The position numbers and the translations under genes are program-made. Below are positions 1 through 9,267 of a stretch of 36,554 bases of DNA, piece after piece. The number at the start of each line of letters is the position of its first letter. Positions within the stretch are counted from its first letter, which is position 1. The DNA is from Lachnospiraceae bacterium (lineage in GTDB: Bacteria > Bacillota > Clostridia > Lachnospirales > Lachnospiraceae), in contig JALEWA010000065.1 of the NCBI GenBank assembly GCA_022788085.1, positions 1-36,554 on the forward strand, given 5' to 3'. The notes under the pieces were generated by a model. The model made no database searches. It saw only the letters and a program-made list of their open reading frames with translations, and was not told the DNA's origin.

Positions 1-8
1 TATCTATC

Positions 9-1664
9 TCATAGCCCATAACCATAGGGAATAATATGGTTTGGATCATAGTGGTAAGTATATTGGTAAAAATGCGTTACGTTCCAGGAATCGCAATTAC
101 CCTCACCAGTCTCCTTAATGATGTTTCCAAAATAGTCATACTCATAGAAGTCGCCGGTATTCCATGAGGCTCCGCCTTTATGCCTTATAGACTCATGGGA
201 CAAAAGAGTACCATCATAATTATAGGTTTCCTTTACTTCCAAACAATCACAATACGGATCGCTATAGTCCAAATACTGTGTTCTGTTTCCATATCTGTCG
301 AAAGTCTCCTTGTAATGCAGTTCTCCACCCAGAGTCTCGATCACATATCCTCCATCCGGTGAATAGGTTATTTTTTTCTTTGCAGAACTCTTATTCGGAC
401 CATCATAGGATACCTCAGTCAGTTCTGTAAGCTTGCCTGCCTGATTATAGGAATAATTGATCGTGTTTTTAAAATTGTACCCAATATCGTTGTACGATAA
501 GTTTTCCTGATACTGAATCAACCTTCCTGCAGCATCGCGATTAATACTATATGAGTAATTATCTTCCTGATTTATATCTGTAAATGTCGGAACAAGATTT
601 CCCTGTTCATCCAATTCCAAATCAGAACCAATTCGTTCATACAAAGTATGACTCGTTTTGTAATCTGTTTCTCCATAATATCTTTTCATACTGGTATATT
701 CTTTTTGATATGCCGTAGGATATGAATACGTTTCATGGTCTAAAAGCTGTCCCTTTGCCATACATTCTTCGATGGTAAGCCTTAATTCAGCTCCTCTATA
801 AGCATAGGATTTACTCTCAATCAATTGTCCAATACTATTATAGGTATTTACACTTAACGAGTGACCACTTTTTCCTCTTTGCATCTCATATTCGGTACGG
901 CTTCCATCAGCGCCGTAAACGTATCTCTTTAGAACAGCGAATTCCTTCGGTGCCGTACTCAACATTTCCGTCTTCTCATCAGAATCAACATAGTAACGAC
1001 GATACTCTGTTACACGATTTAAGTCATCATATTGAAACTCCATTACTTGATAAGGTCCGAATGTCGAAATAGAACTTTCTCTGCCAAACCCGCCATTCCA
1101 AAATACATTATACTTCCAACTGATGTTCGCATCCCAACGTCTGATGACTCTTCTGACTCTTCCGGCTGCGTCATAGGATACGCGATATAAGCTTGACTGA
1201 AAGAAACCATTTGCATCTGCAAGTACATCAGAGCTTACGGAATACTCCATTCCATCAGGCGGTGTGGTGATATTATTTACGCCCAGTGTTGATGATGTCC
1301 ATGCTCCGTTTACATCAAAATGACCGCGTGTTTCACTTATGAGCACCATTTCGGACGAAATAGGATTCGTTCCCAACGCTCCATTCTGTATTAACACTTT
1401 CCGACTGGTGACAAACGTATGGGAACGAATATCATCGGCCTTTGCAACTAATCTGGCATCCTTCCCACACACATTGATTGCGTCCACAAGCACTTTCATC
1501 GCGCTGACAGGATCATCTACTGCCAGATACTGATCCGCCTGAACCAGATAACCTTCAATATCCGAAGCCCGGACCTCCAGTGGTTGTATCGCTACGCTGG
1601 TAAATATAAGTGAAGTACTTAGGAATAGTCCTGCTAATGTTTTCTGAAACCTCTTCATTTGCAT
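9..1664 (-). CDS. Secreted YD-repeat (RHS-like) protein
   Basis: A 551-residue protein with a clear signal peptide: a basic start, a hydrophobic core to about residue 28, then a likely cleavage near VRA-SD. Residues 35-100 look helical and TPR-like. The rest is about ten imperfect YD-type repeats, for example YDAAGRVRRV, YDDLNRVTEY, YNSIGQLIES, YNQAGKLTEL, FDRYGNRTQY and YDYFGNIIKE. In RHS/YD proteins such repeats form beta-strand shells or carbohydrate-binding surfaces; this one is short and has no visible RHS core cleavage motif or toxin tail, so it is probably a surface or exported structural protein, not a polymorphic toxin. The stop TGA lies at 9-11. The start ATG at 1664 has AGGAGGG seven bases upstream. 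It appears monocistronic, with its own promoter at 1722-1750. The specific role is unknown. Confidence 0.8.
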   Translation of the reverse strand: MQMKRFQKTLAGLFLSTSLIFTSVAIQPLEVRASDIEGYLVQADQYLAVDDPVSAMKVLVDAINVCGKDARLVAKADDIRSHTFVTSRKVLIQNGALGTNPISSEMVLISETRGHFDVNGAWTSSTLGVNNITTPPDGMEYSVSSDVLADANGFFQSSLYRVSYDAAGRVRRVIRRWDANISWKYNVFWNGGFGRESSISTFGPYQVMEFQYDDLNRVTEYRRYYVDSDEKTEMLSTAPKEFAVLKRYVYGADGSRTEYEMQRGKSGHSLSVNTYNSIGQLIESKSYAYRGAELRLTIEECMAKGQLLDHETYSYPTAYQKEYTSMKRYYGETDYKTSHTLYERIGSDLELDEQGNLVPTFTDINQEDNYSYSINRDAAGRLIQYQENLSYNDIGYNFKNTINYSYNQAGKLTELTEVSYDGPNKSSAKKKITYSPDGGYVIETLGGELHYKETFDRYGNRTQYLDYSDPYCDCLEVKETYNYDGTLLSHESIRHKGGASWNTGDFYEYDYFGNIIKETGEGNCDSWNVTHFYQYTYHYDPNHIIPYGYGL

Positions 1665-1721
1665 ATGGTACCCTCCTCGTCAGTTACAGATTCTATCGTT
1701 TTGAATATATAAACTGCCTAT

Positions 1722-1750
1722 ATTATATATTACGTTATTTATTCTGTCTA
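1722..1750 (-). promoter_or_regulatory. Sigma-A-type promoter of the YD-repeat gene
   Basis: On the minus strand, TAGACA (745-750 of the 1-kb block, i.e. 1745-1750) and TATAAT (1722-1727) are separated by exactly 17 bases (1728-1744). This is a near-consensus housekeeping promoter, about 58 bases upstream of the ATG at 1664. Seen directly; activity is inferred. Confidence 0.65.
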
Positions 1751-1780
1751 TAGATTGTTTATTTGTGATTTATCTTTCTT

Positions 1781-3661
1781 TTATTCCTTTTTCATTGATA
1801 ATGCGTGATTAATTATTACCTTTTTACCAGAAAAAGAAATTCCCAATTTTAGAATATTTTTGATTCCATCGTTACGCATTTCCAAATCATACCGCTTGTC
1901 ATGGATTTGCTCCAATGCTTCCACAGACAGACTTTCTAATGCTTCATCGCTTAATCCTGTTTCAGATTTTAGCTCCATGATAATACCCGGATACCTATTA
2001 TCTCTCGGAATCAAGCAAATATCATATCTTCCATCTCCTGATTCTCTATTAGACCTAATCTTGTACTGATTATCCATCAAAGCAACCAAACCAAGAACAA
2101 GTCCATGATAAAACCCTTCTGCTCCAGAATCATAATAACTAATGGATTTATCCATATATTCTGTGATAGCCCTCTGCAACTTCTTTAGATCATTTGCATA
2201 GAGACTCTCTGCAATCTTATTAGCTGTTGTTCTCGTAATCGCACCAATCTGCATCAAATGCGACAAAATCTCTCCTTTATAAACCGCAGCAATTTCCCGG
2301 TTTGGAATAGATACCTCACACAAATATGCTCCGTCTTCCTGCAACTCCTTCTTCGGTGTCTTCAAATATCCTGCCACCAATAACAGACTATATATATTTG
2401 CAGGATCCTCCGAAAGAGATCTGTATACTACATTCTGATCGATTCTTGCAATGACTCTCTCTCCTTGCAAAAGTGCATAGAGCCTTTCAGTAATATCATC
2501 TGTAGCCACCTTAAGAACATGCTCAAGGACTTCATTCTTTCCGGTGTTTACCCAATAAGCCTTAGGAATACATCCTTTTGATATGTAATTGATTACTGAC
2601 CATGGATTATAGATTTCTTCATTACCAAAGCGATATCCATCATACCAATCTTTCAATTCTGCTTCTTTATCCGAAACATCATAGTATTTCATCATTTCAT
2701 GTACTTCTGAATAGGTAAATCCAAAAAAACTATCATATTCTTCATCCATCACAGAGTTTACAGTCAGATTATTAAGACCACTGAAAATACTTTCCTGAGC
2801 AATTCTCAAAATACCGGTCAGAAATCCATAAGAAAGATTCCTGTTATCCTTAAAAGCTCCTGAGAAAAAGATGCGCATAAATCCTATGATTTCATCATAA
2901 AAATCTTTCGCATACCCTTCCTGAATTGGTGTATCATACTCATCAATAATAATGACAGGTGCCGTTCCATAATGTTCTGCAAGCATCCTTGATAAATTTT
3001 CCAAAGCAGATGTCAAATCTACCTCGGTAGCACTTCCCTCGATAATTTTTATAAAATATTCTTTTTCAAACGTTGCAATTCTTTCACTACCAAGCAATTC
3101 CTGATGTCTTCCAAATTCTGTCTGCAGAAGACTGCGAATCTTATCTATTGTTGCTTCCCATGAATCAAACTTTACATCCTTAAAGGTTAAGAAAATAACC
3201 GGATACTTTCCCTGATGCGACCTATACTCTTCACCACACCTCCAGATAGCCTTATCCTTGAAATACTTACTAGTATCCTCTTCTGATATTTCAAAGAAGA
3301 CTCTGAGCATTTCCATGTTCAAAGTTTTTCCAAATCGTCTCGGTCTGGTAAATAAGGATACTAAAGGCTTCTGATTTAAGAATTCCTTAATTAACAACGT
3401 CTTATCAACATAATAATATTCAGACTGTGCACGCACATAATCGGAAATTCCAATAGGAAGAGGCTTTCTCTCTTTAGTACTCTTAATATATTTTCCAGAT
3501 GAAATTCGACCATCAGCAGGCTTTTCTGCATCATCAGGAATCTGCCAGCTTTTCCCAATCTTTATTGCACCAGATATTTTACCTGATTTACAGAAAGCTG
3601 TTACCGTACGTTCCGTTACATTCCACATTTCAGCTATTTCCTTGCAGGTTTTCATCCGCAT
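1781..3661 (-). CDS. HTH + AAA-ATPase-like + PD-(D/E)XK nuclease-like protein
   Basis: A 626-residue protein with three parts. Residues 4-45 form a small helix-turn-helix of the excisionase/MerR kind (CKEIAEMWNVTERTV, then KIGKSWQIP). Residues 65-330 match the AAA-ATPase-like family (PF09820): the sensor-like P-loop RPRRFGKT at 106-113 and Walker B VIIIDEYD ending at D240/E241. The C-terminus has a PDDEXK_9/DUF1703-type nuclease fold with GRYD (D547), then ELK (E563, K565). Family members are common in Bacteroides and gut Clostridia, and their function is unknown. The N-terminal HTH is an extra and suggests DNA binding or self-regulation. The promoter (3701-3729) sits inside an inverted repeat. 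The ATG at 3661 has GGAG four bases upstream; the ATG at 3655 (spacing ten) is an equally good start. It is monocistronic. Confidence 0.85.
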   Translation of the reverse strand: MRMKTCKEIAEMWNVTERTVTAFCKSGKISGAIKIGKSWQIPDDAEKPADGRISSGKYIKSTKERKPLPIGISDYVRAQSEYYYVDKTLLIKEFLNQKPLVSLFTRPRRFGKTLNMEMLRVFFEISEEDTSKYFKDKAIWRCGEEYRSHQGKYPVIFLTFKDVKFDSWEATIDKIRSLLQTEFGRHQELLGSERIATFEKEYFIKIIEGSATEVDLTSALENLSRMLAEHYGTAPVIIIDEYDTPIQEGYAKDFYDEIIGFMRIFFSGAFKDNRNLSYGFLTGILRIAQESIFSGLNNLTVNSVMDEEYDSFFGFTYSEVHEMMKYYDVSDKEAELKDWYDGYRFGNEEIYNPWSVINYISKGCIPKAYWVNTGKNEVLEHVLKVATDDITERLYALLQGERVIARIDQNVVYRSLSEDPANIYSLLLVAGYLKTPKKELQEDGAYLCEVSIPNREIAAVYKGEILSHLMQIGAITRTTANKIAESLYANDLKKLQRAITEYMDKSISYYDSGAEGFYHGLVLGLVALMDNQYKIRSNRESGDGRYDICLIPRDNRYPGIIMELKSETGLSDEALESLSVEALEQIHDKRYDLEMRNDGIKNILKLGISFSGKKVIINHALSMKKE

Positions 3662-3692
3662 TCATCTCCAATCATTTATATAACATCATTCT

Positions 3693-3720
3693 TTCCGAAT
3701 ATTATAACTCTTATTCGGAA
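3693..3720. promoter_or_regulatory. Inverted repeat, likely operator of the HTH-ATPase gene
   Basis: TTCCGAAT (3693-3700) and ATTCGGAA (3713-3720) are perfect inverted arms around a 12-base centre. The arms flank the -10 hexamer: one arm lies in the promoter spacer and the other just downstream of the -10, around the expected transcription start. This is the usual position of a repressor site. The HTH domain of the downstream gene is the obvious candidate ligand, but that is inference. Confidence 0.55.
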
Positions 3721-3729
3721 TATTATCAA
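3701..3729 (-). promoter_or_regulatory. Consensus promoter of the HTH-ATPase gene
   Basis: On the minus strand TTGATA (3724-3729) and TATAAT (3701-3706) are separated by exactly 17 bases. The expected start of transcription near 3694 gives a leader of about 33 bases to the ATG. The -10 is a perfect match and the -35 is five of six. Confidence 0.7.
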
Positions 3730-3765
3730 ACGTTTATTGATATCTTTCCGCATTCTGCATTTAGC

Positions 3766-3811
3766 AAAAAACACCCTAAAAGTCTAATAGATATTGACCT
3801 TTAGAGTGTTT
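3766..3811 (-). terminator. Rho-independent terminator after the sensor kinase gene
   Basis: In the minus-strand transcript, the arms read from 3811-3796 and 3784-3769 pair over 16 positions, including two G-U wobbles, with an 11-base AT-rich loop. A run of six T follows (3771-3766). It lies directly after the kinase stop at 3817, so it ends the ABC/two-component transcript. Confidence 0.75.
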
Positions 3812-3816
3812 CTATA

Positions 3817-5220
3817 CTATTCCAACCTCAAAGTAAACCCAATCTCACAGCCTTTTTCCTTTCGGCTCTTGCAATATATGGTTCCCCCATGCTTTTCTAC
3901 GATATATTTACAGATTGACAGTCCTAGGCCACTTCCGGGAATGCTTAAAGATCGCGATTTCTCAGCACGATAAAACTTATCAAATACGTATGGAATGTCA
4001 TCATTACTGATTCCTATCCCGTTATCCAGAACACGAATCAGCACGTCATCTCCCTGGCGGCTTGCAATCATCTCAATCTTTCCATTCTCCCTACGGTATT
4101 TGATGCTGTTTTCTACCAGATTGTACAGCACCTCCAGGATTCTTCTTTCATCCATATAAACCAACCGTTCTTCCAGCTCTATCGAAAAGGAAAAATCCAT
4201 CTCCTGCTGTCTTACATATCCTTCTATTTCCTTCATTGCTTTTTCGAAAAAGGATACAAAATAGACCTCTTTGGGGCATATCTCCAACCGGTTTAGCTGT
4301 GCATTGGAAATACGGAGCAAATCTTCAATCATGGCAATCAGTAAGTTTGTCTTTTCTATGATAATCCGTATGTAGGATACTCTTGTCTCTTCATCCCTTG
4401 CAATACCGTCACGCATTCCTTCTGCATATGCTTTTATGGTAGAAATCGGTGTTTTTAGATCGTGAGAAATGCAGGAAATCATCTCCTGTTGGGCTTTCTT
4501 CAATTCTTCCTCCCTGATTTGCTTTGCCTTTAGTTCATCACGCATGAGTTCAAAAGAATACGTCAGCTCTCCTACCTCATCCGCATTGACCTTATTGTTA
4601 AAAATCCTTCGGAATTCATATTCATAATTGCCTCGTATAATCTGCTTGGCAGAAGCAGAAATCTCACCAATCGGTCCAAGGACACGACTATTGCAAAAAA
4701 GCAGCCTTCCCGATAAAAGAAGAACGCTCACAATAACGCCAACACCTGCAGGCATAATACACCATAACAGCTTCCTGTCATAGTCTGAACCAGTCAATGC
4801 ATCCTCCGGAATCAGATAGACCACAAAACCATTGACCTTATCGTCTTGTTCCAACACAAAGCTCTTTTTTATCATTCCCTGATTACTTTTCCCAAAGCTC
4901 TCGTCCATTCCAAGCGTTTCCTGCACATTTACCCTGTCACCTTCCTGTTTCTGAAAGGCTTCATCGGCATAAAGTACAACTCCTGCCAAATCGCAGACAA
5001 GATATGGATATTCCCATGGTTCATATATACCCTGTTCAACCTGCACATGATGTTCTGACGTCAGTATACGAACCTGATTCTCATACTCACGGATATCTAT
5101 TTTTCCATAACGAACCACACTGATACCTGCAGACAGCAAAATAATGACTGTCGCCAGAACAGTCATTATCTGATTACCCTTTCTGATTTTCTTTTGTCTT
5201 TTTTCCATTACAATCCCCAT
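3817..5220 (-). CDS. Sensor histidine kinase of an ABC-exporter-linked two-component system
   Basis: A 467-residue membrane kinase. TM1 is at about 19-37, an extracytoplasmic sensor loop at 38-150, TM2 at 151-172, then HAMP to about 235. The HisKA dimerisation domain has phosphoacceptor H253 in ISHDLKTP. The ATPase domain has the N box (LVENSIKYRR), G1 (LDNGIGI), F box (FDKFYRA) and G2 (GSGLGLSI). It should phosphorylate the OmpR-type regulator whose stop lies two bases upstream. The large extracytoplasmic loop differs from BceS-type intramembrane sensors and is more like VncS. An internal ATG at 5208 with GGGGA just upstream is an alternative start; the first ATG has a weak ribosome site and may rely on coupling. 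The signal is unknown. A terminator follows at once. Confidence 0.93.
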   Translation of the reverse strand: MGIVMEKRQKKIRKGNQIMTVLATVIILLSAGISVVRYGKIDIREYENQVRILTSEHHVQVEQGIYEPWEYPYLVCDLAGVVLYADEAFQKQEGDRVNVQETLGMDESFGKSNQGMIKKSFVLEQDDKVNGFVVYLIPEDALTGSDYDRKLLWCIMPAGVGVIVSVLLLSGRLLFCNSRVLGPIGEISASAKQIIRGNYEYEFRRIFNNKVNADEVGELTYSFELMRDELKAKQIREEELKKAQQEMISCISHDLKTPISTIKAYAEGMRDGIARDEETRVSYIRIIIEKTNLLIAMIEDLLRISNAQLNRLEICPKEVYFVSFFEKAMKEIEGYVRQQEMDFSFSIELEERLVYMDERRILEVLYNLVENSIKYRRENGKIEMIASRQGDDVLIRVLDNGIGISNDDIPYVFDKFYRAEKSRSLSIPGSGLGLSICKYIVEKHGGTIYCKSRKEKGCEIGFTLRLE

Positions 5221-5222
5221 TT

Positions 5223-5918
5223 CTACGCTTCTGTCGATAATTTATAGCCGGCACCCCACACTGTTTTTATATAGGCGCAACCCTGTTTTTTCAATTTCTC
5301 ACGTATACGGTTAATATAGACTGTAACGCTATTATCATCACAGATTCCATCATATCCCCAGACCTGTTCATAAATCTGGGATTTGGAAAATACCTGTCCC
5401 GGCGCTTTTGCAAACAGCAAAAGAATTTCAAACTCCTTTGTGGTCAGATTCAACGACTGATCCTCTATATATGCTTCATAGCTTCCGGGACACAGGGTAA
5501 GAACACCAAGACGAATTCGCTCTCCAGGGGTTTCTTTTTGTTTTCCGTTATTTCCTTCGTATCTTCGAAGCTGTGCCTTTACTCTGGCAACCAGTTCAAG
5601 TGGACTAAAGGGCTTTGTCACATAATCGTCTGCTCCGATACCAAGCGATACAACCTTATCCATCTCCCCGCTCTTGGCGGAAACCATGATGACAGGCACA
5701 TCCGATTCGTTACGGATTTCCCTGCAGACCGCGATACCATCCATGACAGGAAGCATAATATCCAGCAGTACAAGACTTGCCTGCTCTGCCCTGAAATAAT
5801 CAAGACCAGCCTTTCCATCATTACAAATCTTTACTTCAAAACCCTCCACCTTCAGATACTCTCCCAGAATATCTGCCAGTTCTTTTTCATCTTCGATGAT
5901 TAATATCTTTTGCGGCAT
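5223..5918 (-). CDS. OmpR/PhoB-family response regulator
   Basis: A 231-residue regulator. The receiver domain (1-115) has the acidic pair E9/D10, phosphoacceptor D53 in LLDIMLP, the conserved serine in MVSAKS and lysine in VTKPFSP. The C-terminal winged helix (about 130-231) includes LTTKEFEILLLF and the RIREKLKK...TVWGAGYKL signature of the OmpR family. The reading frame extends upstream to a TTG at 5948, but the ATG at 5918 has AGAGG at a proper distance and begins directly with the beta-1 strand MPQKILIIEDE, so it is chosen. The kinase gene follows after two bases. It probably controls the FtsX/ATPase exporter genes lying upstream in the same direction. Confidence 0.94.
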   Translation of the reverse strand: MPQKILIIEDEKELADILGEYLKVEGFEVKICNDGKAGLDYFRAEQASLVLLDIMLPVMDGIAVCREIRNESDVPVIMVSAKSGEMDKVVSLGIGADDYVTKPFSPLELVARVKAQLRRYEGNNGKQKETPGERIRLGVLTLCPGSYEAYIEDQSLNLTTKEFEILLLFAKAPGQVFSKSQIYEQVWGYDGICDDNSVTVYINRIREKLKKQGCAYIKTVWGAGYKLSTEA

Positions 5919-6000
5919 ACGAAACCTCTTTTCCTTGTACGGATACAATACACTTTCTTCCTACATCATAACATAGAATATATGCATAAAAAAGTTGCAT

Positions 6001-6765
6001 TTACCAGTTTCTTTCCTGTAAGAAATGGTATAGTTGCTCCTCTCTGTCCTTTTCCTCTTCTTTATGGTACATACCAAGATTCAGTTCCCCATCAATCCTT
6101 CCATCACGTAAGAACAGGATACGGTTTCCTCTGCATGCTGCCTTTAAATCATGCGTTACCATGACTACTGACTGCCCGTCCTGATGAATCTTGGAAAACA
6201 CATCAAGCACATGCTTTCCCTGTGAAGAATTTAAGGCTCCCGTAGGCTCATCTGCAAACAAAATCTTTGGATGGTTAATCAAAGCCCTGCAAATCGCAAC
6301 TCTCTGCCTTTGTCCGCCTGAAAGCTGTGTTGGGAATTTTTTCTTATGATCTGCCATGTCAAATCTTGTAAGCATGTCATCAATTTCACCATCGATTTCC
6401 TTTTTATTCCGCTTCGTTTTGTAAGTCGGGCTTAAAACATTCTCATAGACATTCAGATTGGGAATCAGATTAATACCCTGAAAAACGAACCCTATCTTTT
6501 CTTTACGGAATCCTGCCATTTTCCTCTCACTCATCTTAGTAATGTCTTCACCATCCAGGATTACTTTTCCTGTTGTAACCTGATCCATGCCACTTAAGGA
6601 ATAAAGCAGAGTTGACTTTCCTGATCCAGAACTTCCCATAATTACCGTAAAATCGCCTTCATAGATATCCAAATCCAAATTTTTAATAATATTATTCACT
6701 TCTCCGTCAACCAGAAAGCTCTTGCATAAAACCTCTGTACGGATGATACTGTTTCTATTTTCCAT
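6001..6765 (-). CDS. ABC exporter ATP-binding protein, MacB/LolD-like
   Basis: A 254-residue nucleotide-binding subunit. Walker A is GSSGSGKST (about residue 44), the Q-loop FVFQGINLIP, the signature LSGGQRQR, Walker B ILFADEPTGAL and the H-loop VVMVTHD. The motif set and length fit the family that partners FtsX-type permeases (LolD, MacB, Vex2, Bce). The permease stop lies ten bases before the first possible ATG. Two ATGs are six bases apart: at 6771 GGGAG is only three bases away, at 6765 it is nine, so 6765 is preferred. It powers export, or removal from the membrane, of a peptide, lipid or antibiotic; the substrate cannot be read from sequence. Confidence 0.93.
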   Translation of the reverse strand: MENRNSIIRTEVLCKSFLVDGEVNNIIKNLDLDIYEGDFTVIMGSSGSGKSTLLYSLSGMDQVTTGKVILDGEDITKMSERKMAGFRKEKIGFVFQGINLIPNLNVYENVLSPTYKTKRNKKEIDGEIDDMLTRFDMADHKKKFPTQLSGGQRQRVAICRALINHPKILFADEPTGALNSSQGKHVLDVFSKIHQDGQSVVMVTHDLKAACRGNRILFLRDGRIDGELNLGMYHKEEEKDREEQLYHFLQERNW

Positions 6766-6781
6766 TGTCATTTTCTCCCTA

Positions 6782-9094
6782 CTATTCCATAACCAAATCT
6801 CTCACATGTATCTTACGTATTCCTCCTGAAGAAAGAAACGTACTAAGCATAAACAGACAAAATACTGCCATATTTCCCAATATAATATGCACCATATTAT
6901 AATTCACTCGGTATTCCAACAAGCCAAACATCGTTCCCAATGTCAGTTTCATAATCATAGGATAAAGGTAAAGCAGAATCGGGACTGCTGTCAGAATGCT
7001 GACTACTGCTAACAGGCTGACATAGCAGACATTTGCTGCCATTATGTGTCCTGATGTATATCCCAGACATTTATAGATACTGTTCACTTTTACTTCTTTT
7101 TGATTTTTCAGCATAATGATGCAGAAAATATTGATGCTTCCTATTAAGACCACCATAAAGATTACTGCAGGAATGGCACTCTCCTGTGGCTGGGAAATCA
7201 TTTCCATAATCGATGCAAACTGTTCTGTCCTTGGAATCACATTTCCACTTCCACCAATCAGCTTCTCAATTCTCTTCACTTCACCCGAAATATCCTGATT
7301 GTCTGCCAAATATACAGAAACCGTATCATAAGAAAAAGGTACCCCATCGAACGCCTCTGTCGTTAACCTGCAGGATTCTCCCATATTGTAATAGGTTTGA
7401 AATAATCCGGTAATCAGAAAACTCTTCGTAAATTGACCGAAATTCAGCGTGATATAATCTCCTACTTCTTTGTGAATGGTTTCTGCAATTTTACCGGCAA
7501 GTGCAATCTCCTCTCCATTTTGAGGATTACGCCCTTCTACAATAGGCATATCCACTTCATCATAATCTTCATATACAAAAGGATAGACAACAGCATCCTT
7601 ACGATTTTTCTCTCTTTCTACAATCAGGACACCACTAAGACGACATGGCACTGCTTTTAAGACATTCGCATCTTTATCCAGTTTTTCTTCTATTTCTTCT
7701 GTTGTTGCACCGGAAGACATCTGTATCATAATGTCGCTTTTATCAACACCAAGCCAGTAATCATTGTTCTCTTTCATGTTTAGTGCCACGTCTAAAGAAA
7801 CCAGACCAAAGTTAATTCCGATGACCGAAACAATTGCCACAAACAGTATGCCGATTGCACCCTTCTTATCTCTCATGACCATTCGACAGGCAATTCCCAT
7901 GGGTGAAAATGCAAACCGATAATTCCCTGTAAAATGCTGATTCTTCGTTGTATTTGTCGGACTCAATCCTCCCAGTGCATGAACCGGCTTCATATTTTTC
8001 ATGTGTCCGGTTACCAGATATACTGTAGCCAGTACCAAAGACAAGATTAAAACATAAATGAATAATCCGGTTTTTCCTGCCTTAACATTTGCCTGCATAC
8101 CAATATTGGCAAACAACTCATTCAGTATTTGATTTGCTACCAAAACAGAACTTCCTACACCCATCCAAACGCCCACGCTTGTAAGAACAATATAAAACTT
8201 GCCATAGAGATTCCGGATTGTGCGATTGTCATATCCTATCGTTTTATAAATCGCAATCGTCTTTGCATCAGATGCCATAATACTTCGAAGCACAAAGTTG
8301 ATGATTAAACAGCATGTAAATAGCATGATTACTCCAATCGCTAATAAAATGCCACCCAAAATCTGCACTGCCAGCAAGGAGCTCTCAAGAGCATTTTTCT
8401 TCGTATTCATCTGTCCTTCTAATGCAATACCATAAGTTTCCTCATAACTGTCTAAAACTTGTTCCTCCGTGGCACCTTGTACTGTATAGATGCGCATCAT
8501 CATCTGTTCGGAAAGTTGCCCGGGAAGTTCTTTTACAAGGATGTAGTTATCAAAAGCATTAGAAGTTGCATAAATATCTGCATAAATGCCCTTAACTGTA
8601 TAAGTAATTTCTTCTTCCGATAAATGTAAGGTAATCGTATCTCCTAACATGATGTTATTATCTACACTGATACACGCCGGGATGATACATTCGCCCTCCT
8701 GCAGATTTTGGAAATCCTCCGCATTTCCTTCCACACAGCGAATTTTTCCAAATACTTCAGCATCATACTTTGTCAGATTGGTAAAGGTCGTGATTTCCTG
8801 ATCCTTACTTGTCATTTTTTCCGATACATAATGCACACTCAGGCATATCGCCTTGTTTACCTCATCCAATGCTTCCAATCGCTTTGCAACTGCTTTGACC
8901 TTCTCCGGGTCATTCTTTTCATTAGGATATATCACCGCATCCGCTGACTGGCATTCCTCTACCAGTTGTTCCATTGGCTCCTTTAAGGATAACAGGATAC
9001 TCATTGATGTACTTAGCAGTAATGCACATAATAGTACAATAATTCCTATTAAGAGCGTCTGAAGCTTTCTGTTTCTAAAATTCTTCAACCACAT
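6782..9094 (-). CDS. FtsX-family ABC transporter permease
   Basis: A 770-residue membrane protein with the layout of a duplicated FtsX permease. TM1 is at about 11-33, followed by a large extracytoplasmic (MacB-PCD-like) domain at 35-235, a three-helix FtsX block at about 240-365, a second N-terminal helix at about 410-435 (KGAIGILFVAIVSVIG), a second extracytoplasmic domain and a final helix block at about 640-760. It pairs with the ATPase ten bases downstream. The start ATG at 9094 follows AAAGGA. The regulator/kinase pair further down suggests a VncRS-Vex or antimicrobial-peptide-response type module. It is the first gene of its operon; the region 9095-9200 upstream is very AT-rich. Confidence 0.92.
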   Translation of the reverse strand: MWLKNFRNRKLQTLLIGIIVLLCALLLSTSMSILLSLKEPMEQLVEECQSADAVIYPNEKNDPEKVKAVAKRLEALDEVNKAICLSVHYVSEKMTSKDQEITTFTNLTKYDAEVFGKIRCVEGNAEDFQNLQEGECIIPACISVDNNIMLGDTITLHLSEEEITYTVKGIYADIYATSNAFDNYILVKELPGQLSEQMMMRIYTVQGATEEQVLDSYEETYGIALEGQMNTKKNALESSLLAVQILGGILLAIGVIMLFTCCLIINFVLRSIMASDAKTIAIYKTIGYDNRTIRNLYGKFYIVLTSVGVWMGVGSSVLVANQILNELFANIGMQANVKAGKTGLFIYVLILSLVLATVYLVTGHMKNMKPVHALGGLSPTNTTKNQHFTGNYRFAFSPMGIACRMVMRDKKGAIGILFVAIVSVIGINFGLVSLDVALNMKENNDYWLGVDKSDIMIQMSSGATTEEIEEKLDKDANVLKAVPCRLSGVLIVEREKNRKDAVVYPFVYEDYDEVDMPIVEGRNPQNGEEIALAGKIAETIHKEVGDYITLNFGQFTKSFLITGLFQTYYNMGESCRLTTEAFDGVPFSYDTVSVYLADNQDISGEVKRIEKLIGGSGNVIPRTEQFASIMEMISQPQESAIPAVIFMVVLIGSINIFCIIMLKNQKEVKVNSIYKCLGYTSGHIMAANVCYVSLLAVVSILTAVPILLYLYPMIMKLTLGTMFGLLEYRVNYNMVHIILGNMAVFCLFMLSTFLSSGGIRKIHVRDLVME

Positions 9095-9200
9095 TTCTTT
9101 TCTTTTTCCTTTCTTTATCTCCTCTACATTCTTTATTGTAGAAAAGATATCTTAAATAAAAATAGGAAAAATATTAATAATTATTAATTGCTTTGTTTGA

Positions 9201-9248
9201 ATCAAAAAATAGCATTTTCATCGTCTAAAGTAGATAAAAATGCTATTT
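9201..9248 (-). terminator. Rho-independent terminator after the GNAT gene
   Basis: Arms at 9207-9222 and 9233-9248 (AAATAGCATTTT and its complement) form a 16-bp stem with one G-U pair in the minus-strand RNA and a ten-base loop. The stem bottom runs into a stretch of T on the minus strand (9209-9204). It separates the acetyltransferase transcript from the FtsX operon. Confidence 0.8.
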
Positions 9249-9267
9249 CCTGAAGTCATTACTTTGG

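Noticed and set aside
9173..9188. AT-only 16-bp palindrome upstream of the FtsX gene
   Set aside because: ATTAATAATTATTAAT is of such low complexity that it may arise by chance; a binding site for the response regulator cannot be claimed from it.
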